The translations under genes and the position numbers were made by a program. A stretch of 64,000 nt of DNA from contig CAWDGV010000009.1 of NCBI GenBank assembly GCA_963801985.1, positions 1 to 64,000 of the forward strand, read 5' to 3'. Source of the stretch: JABDQZ01 sp963801985. Lineage in GTDB: Bacteria > Pseudomonadota > Gammaproteobacteria > Chromatiales > Chromatiaceae. Below the pieces are notes generated by a model. That model did no database searches. It was not told where the DNA came from and worked only from the letters and a program-made list of their open reading frames with translations. Shown piece by piece: positions 49,451 to 58,626 of this stretch (positions are counted from its first letter, which is position 1; each line of letters begins with the position of its first letter).

Positions 49451-51247
49451 CTATTGACCACGCATGAACAGTTTATCCAGCTGGGTCATGTCCAGCTGCA
49501 CCCAGGTAGGCCGACCGTGATTACACTGGCCGCTGCGTTCTGTTGATTCAATATCGCGCAACAGTGCATTCATTTCCTCCAGGGTCAGTTTGCGATTGGC
49601 ACGCACCGACCCATGACAGGCCATCGTTGCCAACACGCTGTTGATCAATTCCTCGATGCGCCGGGAAGTACCATACATGACCAGGTCCGCCAATAAGTCC
49701 TGCACCAGTTGTTCTGCACTTGAACGCTGCAGCAACACCGGAACAGAACGCACCACCACAGTCTGTTCACCCAGGCGATCAATTTCAAGTCCCAGTTTGC
49801 ACAGAACATCGGTCTGCTCTTCACAAACTTCCGCTTCCCGCTGACTGATATGTAAAGTCACCGGTAACAGTAATGGCTGTGACCGGATACCTTCACCATC
49901 AATGGCCTGCTTCAGACGTTCATAGGTAATGCGCTCATGTGCGGCATGCATATCAACGATAACAAGCCCGGTAGCATTTTGGGCAAGAATATAAACCCCG
50001 TGCAATTGTGCTTGCGCAAAACCGAGCGGGGGAATCAACTCATCATCGGAAGCAGCAGAACCAGCGATTGTTTCAGTTTTTTCAACCGGCTGTTGTGCCA
50101 TGAATGAAGCGGCATAACTGGCTGTCGTTTCTGCAACATTCAATGGCATCCTTTGCTGGTGCCCCGCAGAACGGTAATCAGCGTTATGTTGTCCACTGGC
50201 ATAAGAAACCTGGGAAGGCGGGTTTTCATTTTGCTGTATTGATGGGGTAGCCGGTTTAACTTGCGCCAGGACCTGGTGCAATGTTCTGAAAATAAAATCA
50301 TGCACCAGCCTGCCTTCGCGGAAACGTACTTCATGCTTGGTGGGATGTACATTGACATCCACCAATGCTGGATTGAGCTCCAGGTACAACACGTAAGCAG
50401 GCTGTCGACCATGGTAGAGGACATCAGCGTAAGCCTGTCGCACAGCATGAGTAACCAGTTTATCCCTGACCATGCGTTTATTTACATAGAAATGCTGCAT
50501 GTCCGCCTGGCTACGTGAAAAAGTTGGCAAGGCCACCCAACCCCACATTTTCAAGCCGGCAGCTTCATGCTCAAAAAACAGACTGTTTTCAACAAAACCC
50601 TGTCCCAGCAAAGCTTTAAGCCTGCCCTGCATTTGTTCCTGACTACTTGCCGGTTTTACATTGAAGATTTCACGACTGTTGTGTTTAAGAGAAAAACCGG
50701 CATCAAACCTTGCCAATGCCAGCCTTTTAATAGCCTGTTCTATGTGACTGAATTCGGTTTTTTCGGTCTTTAAAAATTTCCTGCGTGCCGGTGTGTTATA
50801 GAACAGGTCATGCACTTCCAGTGTTGTACCAACCGGATGAGCTGCAGGTTTTAATGAATTATCCTTCCCATCAATCATCCAGGCATGCGCTGCATCTGCC
50901 GTACCGGAGATCATCTGCAACCTGGAAACCGAAGCTATCGAAGGCAAGGCTTCACCGCGAAATCCCATGCTGGCAATTCGTTCCAGATCTTCAAGGCTAA
51001 TGAGCTTACTGGTTGCATGACGGGACAACGCCAAGGGCAAGTCTTCTTTTTCAATCCCAAAGCCATTGTCGGTAATCCTGATTTTTTTTACACCACCCTG
51101 GATTACTTCCACATCAACCTGGGATGCACAGGCATCCAGGCTGTTTTCAACCAGTTCCTTAATCACCGAAGCCGGTCTTTCAACCACTTCACCGGCAGCG
51201 ATCTGGTTAACCAACAGAGAAGGTAATGCATGAATTTTATGAGACAT
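49451..51247 (-). CDS. mutL: DNA mismatch repair protein MutL
   Basis: Links MutS to downstream repair enzymes. GHKL ATPase: VIKELVENSLDACASQVDVE, ITDNGFGIEKEDLPLALSRH, SMGFRGEALPSIASVSRL. Middle S5-like domain: FYVNKRMVRDKLVTHAVRQA. C-terminal dimerisation domain begins about residue 410; it contains DMHAAHERITYE and CNHGRP, close to the endonuclease motif of non-E. coli MutL. 598 residues, intact. Whether it nicks DNA cannot be judged here. Confidence 0.97.
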   Translation of the reverse strand: MSHKIHALPSLLVNQIAAGEVVERPASVIKELVENSLDACASQVDVEVIQGGVKKIRITDNGFGIEKEDLPLALSRHATSKLISLEDLERIASMGFRGEALPSIASVSRLQMISGTADAAHAWMIDGKDNSLKPAAHPVGTTLEVHDLFYNTPARRKFLKTEKTEFSHIEQAIKRLALARFDAGFSLKHNSREIFNVKPASSQEQMQGRLKALLGQGFVENSLFFEHEAAGLKMWGWVALPTFSRSQADMQHFYVNKRMVRDKLVTHAVRQAYADVLYHGRQPAYVLYLELNPALVDVNVHPTKHEVRFREGRLVHDFIFRTLHQVLAQVKPATPSIQQNENPPSQVSYASGQHNADYRSAGHQQRMPLNVAETTASYAASFMAQQPVEKTETIAGSAASDDELIPPLGFAQAQLHGVYILAQNATGLVIVDMHAAHERITYERLKQAIDGEGIRSQPLLLPVTLHISQREAEVCEEQTDVLCKLGLEIDRLGEQTVVVRSVPVLLQRSSAEQLVQDLLADLVMYGTSRRIEELINSVLATMACHGSVRANRKLTLEEMNALLRDIESTERSGQCNHGRPTWVQLDMTQLDKLFMRGQ

Positions 51248-51320
51248 CCTCGGAATTGTGCCACGAATAACACAATTGCGAGCAGTGGTTTCGCCTGCAA
51301 TGTGACGAATCAGGCGTATA

Positions 51321-52674
51321 TCAGCTTCGGGGAATAGTCAGTACCTGACCGACTCTGAAATGATCACCCTTGAGACGATTGGTTTTACGCAAAGAGACAG
51401 GTTCACCTGGTATTGCTGAGCAATTTCCGAAAGCGTTTCACCGGATGAAATAACATGCTGTGTGGGTGAGTTGGCAGCCAACAAGGTACCTGGTGGTGGT
51501 GACTGGATAAAATAATCTTTGATACCTTGCTTGATAGCTTTGGCCATTTTCAACTGATGTGCGGAACTGTTGAGATTTTTCTCTTCCTTTGGGTTGGAAA
51601 TGAAAGCAGTTTCAACCAGCATGGATGGCACATCAGGTGACTTGAGCACGACAAAGCCGGCTTTCAGCACTTTCTTACCATGTGTTTTGCCATTGTCTGT
51701 TTCAACTGGCGATAGACACTGTCAGCAACGACCATGCTTGCCTGACGGGTTGCAGTCTGTGACAGATCCAGCAAAACCGAAGCCAGCATGTCATCCTTGT
51801 CTTCCAGTTTACACCGCCGACCAGGTCAGCAGCATTTTCTCGGTCAGCCAGCCACCTGGTCGCCTCGTTGGTTGCACCCCGTGAAGACAAAACATAACAG
51901 AAGCACCCCGTACCCGGGGATCATGGAAAGCATCAGCATGAATAGAAACAAACAGGTCAGCCTTATGTTTACGAGCTATTTTCATGCGGTTACGCAAGCC
52001 AATATAGTAATCGCCCCGGCGGGTTAATATGGCCTTAAAGCCTTTTTCCCTTTTTAAGTACTTTGCGAGTTTTTTGCAATCTGGTAAGACGACAACTTTT
52101 TCCTTGGTACCCGGGGACCGGTTGCACCCGGATCATCACCACCATGCCCTGCGTCAATGGCAATGACGATATCCCGCTGCTTATCGATATCCTTTACTGA
52201 CTTGGCTATCTTGGTCTGTTTCGCGGGTTTTCGTTATTTTGGCTTTCGCGACTTTGCAGTTAACAGTTTTCTGTGATTCGGTGGCTTGGCCCTCAAGATC
52301 AACAACAAGCCGATAACCGTATTGCTTGTTGGGTGAAAGCACAAAGCTTTTCGGCTTACCTTGTTTTTCATATCGAGCACAACCCGAAAATCTTTGGCAT
52401 TGCGTTTGGAAAAACGCAGGTCTGGAAATAAAATGATCTTCAGAGGTGGGCTTCGCCAAGTTTGCCTTTCAAGGTGGAATTTTTGAAATCGATGACAATC
52501 CGGTCAGGATTTATCCAGAGTGAACAATTTATGCTCAATCGGACCATCCACATCAAAAACCAGGCGTGAATGATCTGGTGCAGACCAGACTCTGACGCCT
52601 TCCACCAGCGAAGTTTTCGCAGAAAGAGGCGCTATAAAAAAGCTGAGAATGAGAAAAAAAAGGACTTTTTTCAT
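51321..52674 (-). CDS. amiC: N-acetylmuramoyl-L-alanine amidase with AMIN and LysM domains, frameshifted
   Basis: Periplasmic zinc amidase that cuts stem peptides from septal peptidoglycan. Signal peptide MKKVLFFLILSFFIAPLSA; AMIN domain VRVWSAPDHSRLVFDVDGPI and PDRIVIDFKNSTLKGKL; amidase_3 domain IVIAIDAGHGGDDPGATGP (zinc His), SIHADAF, GASVMF.L and VPSMLVETAFISNPKEE (catalytic Glu); LysM HVISSGETLSEIAQQYQVN to HFRVGQVLTIPRS. At least seven breaks, clustered from 52,500 to 51,380. Named amiC/amiB by context with mutL and tsaE. Confidence 0.88.
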
Positions 52675-52789
52675 CGACAACTGCCAATTTTTATTACCTA
52701 AACCTTGAATGAGCATAGCACTACATTTAATATTTTTTCTATATATATCCTAAGGATAGGTGTTTTTTGTAAAAAAATAATCACATAGT

Positions 52790-53251
52790 TTATAAATGTA
52801 GTTGTTTCAAAAAGCGATTACCTCTTTCAGTTTTCGCATTCAACCGGACGTTACGCCCCTGATTTTCATAAAGAATATTTACTTCAACATCAGCTACCGG
52901 AAGAAAACCATGGCCCTTGTCCGGCCATTCAATCAACAAAATATCCTTTTCAAGCAAAAAATCCCGGAATCCCATGTATTCAAGTTCTTCGGGATCGGCC
53001 AGCCTGTAAAGATCAAAGTGAAAACAGGCTTTATCCTCCAGGCGATACTCTTCCACCAATGTATAGGTTGGGCTTTTTACCTTACCCGGGTAACCTAGCC
53101 CCCGCAGAAATCCACGTGCCAACGTGGTTTTACCCGCCCCCAGCTCCCCAAGCAAAAAAATCACCAGGCCTTCCCTGCAATTTTTTGCCATCTGCATCCC
53201 CAGTGCTTCCTGCGCATCCTCTCCAACAAGGCTCTGAGTAATTTCAAGCAT
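52790..53251 (-). CDS. tsaE: tRNA threonylcarbamoyladenosine biosynthesis protein TsaE
   Basis: ATPase needed with TsaB and TsaD for t6A37 in tRNA. P-loop LLGELGAGKTTLARGFLRGL, then GKVKSPTYTLVEEYRLE, FHFDLYRLADPEELEYMGF and IEWPDKG. 153 residues. Its first codons overlap the end of nnr by eight bases, so the two are coupled. Confidence 0.97.
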   Translation of the reverse strand: MLEITQSLVGEDAQEALGMQMAKNCREGLVIFLLGELGAGKTTLARGFLRGLGYPGKVKSPTYTLVEEYRLEDKACFHFDLYRLADPEELEYMGFRDFLLEKDILLIEWPDKGHGFLPVADVEVNILYENQGRNVRLNAKTERGNRFLKQLHL

Positions 53252-54785
53252 TTAAGAATTCCCTGACTGGAGCAAACAGATCACTTGCCAACATACCGAT
53301 CTCTCCCTGCCGGGAAGCCTTGTCAGCTGCCGCCGCATGCAGGGCAACTCCCGCGCAAGCAGCTTCATCTGCATCCAGGCCCTGTGCCAATAAAGCGGCA
53401 ATCATACCGGACAGCACATCGCCCATGCCACCAGAAGCCATACCTGGATTACCATCCGAGCACACGGCAACCGGCCTGCCATCTCCACTCGAAATCAACG
53501 TACCTGAGCCTTTAAGCACAAGGGTTCCACCAAAACGATGTTGTAATTTTTGTATTGCTGCAAAACGATCATTTTCAATCTCGGCGGCCGATGTTTGCAA
53601 CAACCGCGCCGCCTCACCCGGATGAGGTGTCATCACTGTCACTGCCATGGCATCCCTGCTGACATCAGCCTGCTTTGCCAGCAGGTTCAAACCATCAGCA
53701 TCCAGCACCAGCGGGAGTTCGCTACGAAGTACCTTATGCAGCAACGCCTCGCTCCATGAGCTTTGCCCTGCTCCGGGTCCGAAAACAATCACACTGGCCC
53801 GTTCAAGTAATCCATCCAGGTCTGCCGCCGTAGTTACCGGGTGCACCATTAACTCGGGACAGCCACAATTCAGTACAGGCGCATGCGCCGGATGTGTAGC
53901 AACTGATACGAGCCCCGCTCCACAGCGTGCTGCCGCTTCAGCAGCTAACCTTGCCGCACCAGAAAAACCAACATCGCCCCCAATCACCAGCACATGACCA
54001 AAATCACCTTTATGGGCTGTTCTGCTTCTGGGCGACAGCAGCGACTTCACCTTTGTCCAGTCAAGACGCCGACTGCTTAGAATCTCACTGGCATAGATCT
54101 TGGCCGGGATATCAAGCGCATGAAACTGAATTTCGCCCGTATAATCTTTTGCATCCCCGGTAAACATGCCTTGCTTGAGACCAATAAAGCTGACTGTCAG
54201 ATCAGCCTTGACTGCTATGCCTAATACCCTGCCAGTATCGGCGTGTAACCCGGATGGAATATCAAGCGACAGTACAGGAGCCGGGTGACGATGAATTGCC
54301 TCGATAGCCTCGAACCAATGTCCCTTGACCGGCGAACTTAAACCAGTACCCAGTATCGCATCCACTATGACGTCCGTCGTCTTTGGCAACGCTTCAAAAT
54401 CAACCCAGTCACTGGATGTTTTATCAAAAAGGCCCGCATGATACTTGGCATCTTCAGAAAATTTTCCCCTGTCGCCCAGTTGCAGCACTTCAACGGTCAT
54501 ACCGGCTTCATGAGCAAGTCTAGCGACAACAAAACCATCTCCGGCATTATTTCCACTGCCAGTAACTACGGTTATGTGTTTTGCTGCGGGCCACTTTTTC
54601 TTTAAAGCATCAAATGCGACTTGTCCGGCGCGCTGCATTAACTCAATACCGGCGATACCATATTGCTCGATCGACAGCCGGTCAAAGCGCCTGACCTGTT
54701 GTGCGGTATACAGCGCGTAAGGTAACTGCCCGGTGGTCGGCATTTTTCGATGTATATTCTTGTCCATGAAAGTATTATCGTGCAT
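53244..54785 (-). CDS. nnr: Bifunctional NAD(P)H-hydrate epimerase/dehydratase
   Basis: Repairs hydrated NADH and NADPH. N-terminal epimerase (YjeF_N): MQRAGQVAFDALKKKWPAA, GSGNNAGDGFVVARLAHEAG, LSLDIPSGLHADTGRV. C-terminal ADP-dependent dehydratase: GGDVGFSGAARLAAEAAAR, VMTPHPGEAARLL, CSDGNPGMASGGMGDVLSGM. 513 residues, intact. Starts at M1 (54,785), M7 or M15 are all possible. Divergent from queG with 35 bases between. Confidence 0.95.
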   Translation of the reverse strand: MHDNTFMDKNIHRKMPTTGQLPYALYTAQQVRRFDRLSIEQYGIAGIELMQRAGQVAFDALKKKWPAAKHITVVTGSGNNAGDGFVVARLAHEAGMTVEVLQLGDRGKFSEDAKYHAGLFDKTSSDWVDFEALPKTTDVIVDAILGTGLSSPVKGHWFEAIEAIHRHPAPVLSLDIPSGLHADTGRVLGIAVKADLTVSFIGLKQGMFTGDAKDYTGEIQFHALDIPAKIYASEILSSRRLDWTKVKSLLSPRSRTAHKGDFGHVLVIGGDVGFSGAARLAAEAAARCGAGLVSVATHPAHAPVLNCGCPELMVHPVTTAADLDGLLERASVIVFGPGAGQSSWSEALLHKVLRSELPLVLDADGLNLLAKQADVSRDAMAVTVMTPHPGEAARLLQTSAAEIENDRFAAIQKLQHRFGGTLVLKGSGTLISSGDGRPVAVCSDGNPGMASGGMGDVLSGMIAALLAQGLDADEAACAGVALHAAAADKASRQGEIGMLASDLFAPVREFLNA

Positions 54786-54820
54786 GTCTGCAATTTACGA
54801 CACCACAAATACACGACGGA

Positions 54821-55936
54821 ATGCAACAGGATACTGAAAACGACACTGCTTTAAACCAAGCTGACCTGGTTGAGCTTGCCGCCCAAATCAAGCAATGGGC
54901 ACTTGAGCTGGGTTTTCAGCAAACCGGTATTGCAGATATTGACCTCGGCCAGGCAGAGAAACATTTGCATGACTGGCTGGATAAAGGTTACCACGGCGAC
55001 ATGGAATACATGGCCCGGCATGGCAGTAAACGTAGTCATCCCGAGTTACTGGTAGAGCAGACCCGGCGAGTCATTTCCTGTCGCATGGATTATCTGCCGG
55101 ATGAAGACAGTAATCCCGCAGAAATTCTTGAACAGCCAGCCAGGGCCTTTGTTTCACGTTATGCACTTGGCCGCGACTACCACAAGTTACTGCGGAAACG
55201 TTTGCAAAAGCTGGCAAATCGTATTCAACAGGCTCTAACAGGAAAGACGAAAGATGCACTAATGTACCGGGTGTTTGTCGATTCAGCGCCTGTGCTCGAA
55301 AAACCACTGGCGGCCAAGGCCGGTCTTGGCTGGATAGGCAAGCATACCAACCTGCTGGACAGGGATGCTGGCTCCTGGTTTTTTCTAGGGGAAATTTTTA
55401 CCAACCTGCCATTACCGGTTGACCAGCCGGTTGAAGCCCACTGTGGAAGTTGCACGGCTTGTATCGATATCTGTCCCACCCAGGCAATCGTGGCACCCTA
55501 TCAACTCGATGCCAGGCGTTGCATTTCCTACCTGACAATCGAATTAAAAAATGCCATACCCGTTGAGCTGCGACCACTCATCGGCAACCGGATTTATGGA
55601 TGTGATGATTGTCAGCAGATTTGCCCATGGAACCGCTTCGCCAAAACAACAGCAGAAGTTGATTTCCAGCCCAGACAAAACCTGGATACGGCAACTTTAC
55701 TGGAGATGTTTAACTGGGATGAAACCGCTTTTTTGAAAAATACTGAAGGTTCAGCCATTCGGCGCATTGGCTATGAGCGTTGGATCAGAAATATCGCCGT
55801 GGCTTTGGGTAATGATCCAGGCAATGACCAGGTAATCCGGGCATTGTTAGCAAAGAAAAATTTAACCCAATCGGAATTGCTCCTGGAACATATTGACTGG
55901 GCACTCGAACAGCACAATCAGGATTCAACTTGCTAA
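54821..55936 (+). CDS. queG: Epoxyqueuosine reductase
   Basis: Last step of queuosine synthesis on tRNA; cobalamin- and iron-sulfur-dependent. MEYMARHGSKRSHPELLVEQ, FVDSAPVLEKPLAAKAGLGW, GKHTNLLDRDAGSWFFLGEI, then two 4Fe-4S sites CGSCTACIDICPTQAI and GCDDCQQICPWN. A HEAT-like tail (AIRRIGYERWIRNIAVALGN) ends the 371-residue protein. Divergent from nnr, a common pairing. Confidence 0.96.
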   Translation: MQQDTENDTALNQADLVELAAQIKQWALELGFQQTGIADIDLGQAEKHLHDWLDKGYHGDMEYMARHGSKRSHPELLVEQTRRVISCRMDYLPDEDSNPAEILEQPARAFVSRYALGRDYHKLLRKRLQKLANRIQQALTGKTKDALMYRVFVDSAPVLEKPLAAKAGLGWIGKHTNLLDRDAGSWFFLGEIFTNLPLPVDQPVEAHCGSCTACIDICPTQAIVAPYQLDARRCISYLTIELKNAIPVELRPLIGNRIYGCDDCQQICPWNRFAKTTAEVDFQPRQNLDTATLLEMFNWDETAFLKNTEGSAIRRIGYERWIRNIAVALGNDPGNDQVIRALLAKKNLTQSELLLEHIDWALEQHNQDSTC

Positions 55937-55991
55937 CAGGCTACCTTACTATAAACTTAACAATAAATATTCACCCAAAGGAAGAACTCAT

Positions 55992-56366
55992 ATGGCAACA
56001 TCACTGACCGTTATTTCGGGCATTGGCCCTTCAACTGCTGAAACTTTACAATCGCATGGCTTTGATTCTGTTGAAACCCTGGCGGCATCAACCGTAGAAA
56101 AAGTTTCCGAAGTACCAGGGTTTGGCGCACTGAGAGCAGCAGCCATCATCCAGGCTGCCAATGAATTAACAGCTACAACAACCAGTGCCAAGCCAGCGAC
56201 CCAAGAAAAAGCTGAAGATAAAAAACAGGCTACGAAAAAGGACAAAAAGCCTAAAAAAGACAAGCGCAAAAAAGATAAAGACAAGAAAGATAAAAACAAG
56301 TCTAAAGACAAGAAGCAAAAGAAAGACAAAAACAAAAAAGGTAAAAAATCCAAAAATAAAAAATAA
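55992..56366 (+). CDS. Helix-hairpin-helix protein with a long lysine-rich tail
   Basis: 124 residues from the ATG at 55,992, which follows gaagga. The first 65 residues form a compact fold with two helix-hairpin-helix turns, ISGIGPSTAETLQSHGFD and VPGFGALRAAAIIQAAN, like the domain used for sequence-independent DNA binding. The rest is almost only Lys, Asp and Asn in KKDK-type repeats (KDKKPKKDKRKKDKDKKDK). The layout recalls histone H1-like or nucleoid proteins. Function not known. It ends before a perfect 14-bp hairpin. Confidence 0.75.
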   Translation: MATSLTVISGIGPSTAETLQSHGFDSVETLAASTVEKVSEVPGFGALRAAAIIQAANELTATTTSAKPATQEKAEDKKQATKKDKKPKKDKRKKDKDKKDKNKSKDKKQKKDKNKKGKKSKNKK

Positions 56367-56373
56367 AACCGGC

Positions 56374-56408
56374 AAGGCAGTTAGAGCAAGAAACGCTCTA
56401 ACTGCCTT
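56374..56408. terminator. Terminator hairpin between the HhH gene and orn
   Basis: aaggcagttagagc pairs perfectly with gctctaactgcctt around a seven-base loop. On the minus strand it is followed by a T-rich stretch, so it suits orn best; it may also end the HhH message. Confidence 0.75.
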
Positions 56409-56423
56409 GGGCTGATAAAAAAA

Positions 56424-56969
56424 CTATGCTTTTAGCATGTGTTCCCGGTAAAAAAGCAGTTCATTGATCGAATCTTTAATGTCGTCCATCGCCAGATGTG
56501 ACGAATCCTTTTGAAAGCCTTTATAAACTTCCGGCTGCCAGCGACGTGCCAGTTCTTTCAGCGTACTGACATCCAGGTTACGGTACATAAAGTATTCTTC
56601 AAGCTCAGGCATCAAGCGCGCCATAAAGCGTCGGTCCTGGCAAATACTGTTACCACACATCGGTGAAATACCCTGGGGGACCCACTCCTTGAGAAATCCC
56701 AGCGTCTCGAGTTCTGCCTGTCGCATATCATACTGACTGTCCTTAACCCGCTGGGTTAAACCCGACTTGCCATGCTGATTGGTATTCCATTCATCCATCG
56801 CATCAAGGATTGCATCGGGCTGATGTATCGCAATCACCGGACCTTCCGCAAGGTGATTGAGATCCTGGTCGGTTACCAGTGTCGCTATCTCAATAATGAC
56901 ATCTGACTGTGGCTCCAGGCCTGTCATTTCGAGGTCAATCCAGATCAGGTTGGTTTCAGACTGTGGCAT
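56424..56969 (-). CDS. orn: Oligoribonuclease
   Basis: DEDDh exonuclease that degrades 2-5-nt RNAs and pGpG. Exo I LIWIDLEMTGLEPQSDVIIE (Asp, Glu), Exo II GISPMCGNSICQDRRFMARL (Asp), Exo III HLAMDDIKDSINELLFYR (His, Asp). 181 residues, full length. Divergent from the M48 protease gene. Confidence 0.97.
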   Translation of the reverse strand: MPQSETNLIWIDLEMTGLEPQSDVIIEIATLVTDQDLNHLAEGPVIAIHQPDAILDAMDEWNTNQHGKSGLTQRVKDSQYDMRQAELETLGFLKEWVPQGISPMCGNSICQDRRFMARLMPELEEYFMYRNLDVSTLKELARRWQPEVYKGFQKDSSHLAMDDIKDSINELLFYREHMLKA

Positions 56970-57059
56970 TGCTTATTCCTTATAGAGATAAATCTTTTTA
57001 TCAACTTCAACTGTAGTAAAATTTCCCGATTGAGTTTACCAGAATGAGCAAAGATCGGA

Positions 57060-58310
57060 ATGAATGAGTTTAGTTGGATTTTCCTGGGCTTCCTGATAAT
57101 GGCCATGATAGTCGAGTACTGGCTGAGCGCCCGCCAGCAGAAACATGTCAGGCAGCATGCCGACGCGGTACCTGCGGCATTTAGCAGCAATATTTCTTTA
57201 CAGGATCATCAAAAGGCAGCTTCCTATACTTTCGCAAAACTCAACTTCGGCAAACTGACTTTACTCTATGGCAATATATTGTTGATCGCCTGGACACTGG
57301 GTGGCGGCGTCCAGTTTGTATTTGAATATATCAGTGCTTTTAACCTGGAGACAGTCATGCAGGGCACAACCCTGTTATTGGCAATCTTGATCCTGATGAC
57401 TTTACTGGAGCTGCCCTTTTCTGTCTGGAACACTTTTGTGCTGGAGGAAAAATTCGGTTTTAACCGCGAGACACCCGCCCGCTTTATTAAAGACCAGTTA
57501 CTGAATTTCGTGCTGGTCATTGTTTTGGGTGGGCCCATTATCTGGGCGATATTATGGCTGATGGAAAAAAGTGGCACTTTCTGGTGGCTTTATGCATGGG
57601 CAGCCTGGATGGGCTTTACCCTGTTGATGACCTGGGCATTTCCGACTTATATCGCTCCACTGTTTAACAAATTTGAACCCTTGCAAGACGGCGAACTGCG
57701 ACAGCGTCTGTCTGCATTACTGCAACGTTGCGGGTTTGAAGATAAAGGCATGTTCGTTATGGATGGCTCCCGGCGCTCCAGTCACGGCAATGCCTATTTT
57801 ACCGGTTTTGGCAAAAACAAGCGCATCGTATTTTTCGACACCCTGTTAACCCAGCTAAGCCCGCCGGAAACCGAAGCTGTTTTGGCTCATGAACTCGGTC
57901 ATTTCAAGCGTAAACATATACTCAAGCGCCTGCTGAGCATGGCCATTATGACCTTGCTGGGCTTTGCTTTACTCGGTTGGCTGAAACAACAGGACTGGTT
58001 CTACCTTGGCCTGGGCGTTCATCAAGCGGATAACGCCCTGGCATTATTGCTTTTTGTTCTGGTTATACCGGTTTTTACTTTTCTGTTTCAGCCAGTGGCA
58101 TCCTGGTTTTCACGTAAACATGAATTTGAAGCTGATGACTATGCATCCCAGCAGGCTAACGGTGAAGACCTGATAACAGCCCTGGTCAAACTTTATCGTG
58201 ATAACGCCAACACGTTAACGCCAGACCCGGTTTATTCGGCATTTCACCACAGCCATCCACCGGCACCCGTGCGTATTGCCAATATTTCTTCTAAACTCAA
58301 GAGTAAATAA
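57060..58310 (+). CDS. M48 family membrane metalloprotease (Ste24-like)
   Basis: 416 residues with about seven membrane helices. N-terminal CAAX-protease type extension (FGKLTLLYGNILLIAWTLGG, VLEEKFGFNRETPARFIKDQ). Zinc site HELGHFKRKH (HExxH) and the third ligand in HEFEADDYASQQANGED. FTGFGKNKRIVFFDTLL is the usual upstream strand. Proteases of this type act on membrane or lipidated substrates in quality control. It sits between orn and rsgA, as in many gammaproteobacteria. Confidence 0.93.
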   Translation: MNEFSWIFLGFLIMAMIVEYWLSARQQKHVRQHADAVPAAFSSNISLQDHQKAASYTFAKLNFGKLTLLYGNILLIAWTLGGGVQFVFEYISAFNLETVMQGTTLLLAILILMTLLELPFSVWNTFVLEEKFGFNRETPARFIKDQLLNFVLVIVLGGPIIWAILWLMEKSGTFWWLYAWAAWMGFTLLMTWAFPTYIAPLFNKFEPLQDGELRQRLSALLQRCGFEDKGMFVMDGSRRSSHGNAYFTGFGKNKRIVFFDTLLTQLSPPETEAVLAHELGHFKRKHILKRLLSMAIMTLLGFALLGWLKQQDWFYLGLGVHQADNALALLLFVLVIPVFTFLFQPVASWFSRKHEFEADDYASQQANGEDLITALVKLYRDNANTLTPDPVYSAFHHSHPPAPVRIANISSKLKSK

Positions 58311-58331
58311 ATGCACTGCAAGGAATCGCTT

Positions 58332-58601
58332 ATGAAACTGCAATACCTAATTTTTATTATTCCTGTTGTATTGTCACAGAATGTTTCTGCTAAAGCAGAC
58401 GTTGAAACTTTACTGGTGGAACAGTGTAGTTCCTGCCATGGCAACGAGGTATACACCCGCCCCAACCGCAGGGTTAATAACCTGATGGATCTGGAAAAAC
58501 AGTTACACCGCTGTAATCATGTCATTGCAGAAAAAATGGATATCAATACAGTTACCGAGGTAATGGACTACCTTAACAAGCGTTATTACAAGTTCAAGTA
58601 A
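58332..58601 (+). CDS. Small periplasmic cytochrome c
   Basis: Signal peptide MKLQYLIFIIPVVLSQNVSA, then one heme-c site CSSCH in LLVEQCSSCHGNEVYTRPN; a Met axial ligand is likely in AEKMDINTVTEVM. About 90 residues, 70 after cleavage, near the lower limit for a class I cytochrome. An in-frame ATG at 58,311 would lengthen the N-terminus by seven residues. It is 21 bases after the protease gene. Confidence 0.85.
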   Translation: MKLQYLIFIIPVVLSQNVSAKADVETLLVEQCSSCHGNEVYTRPNRRVNNLMDLEKQLHRCNHVIAEKMDINTVTEVMDYLNKRYYKFK

Positions 58602-58626
58602 CTGTCTTTTCCAGCGGAGCATTAAC

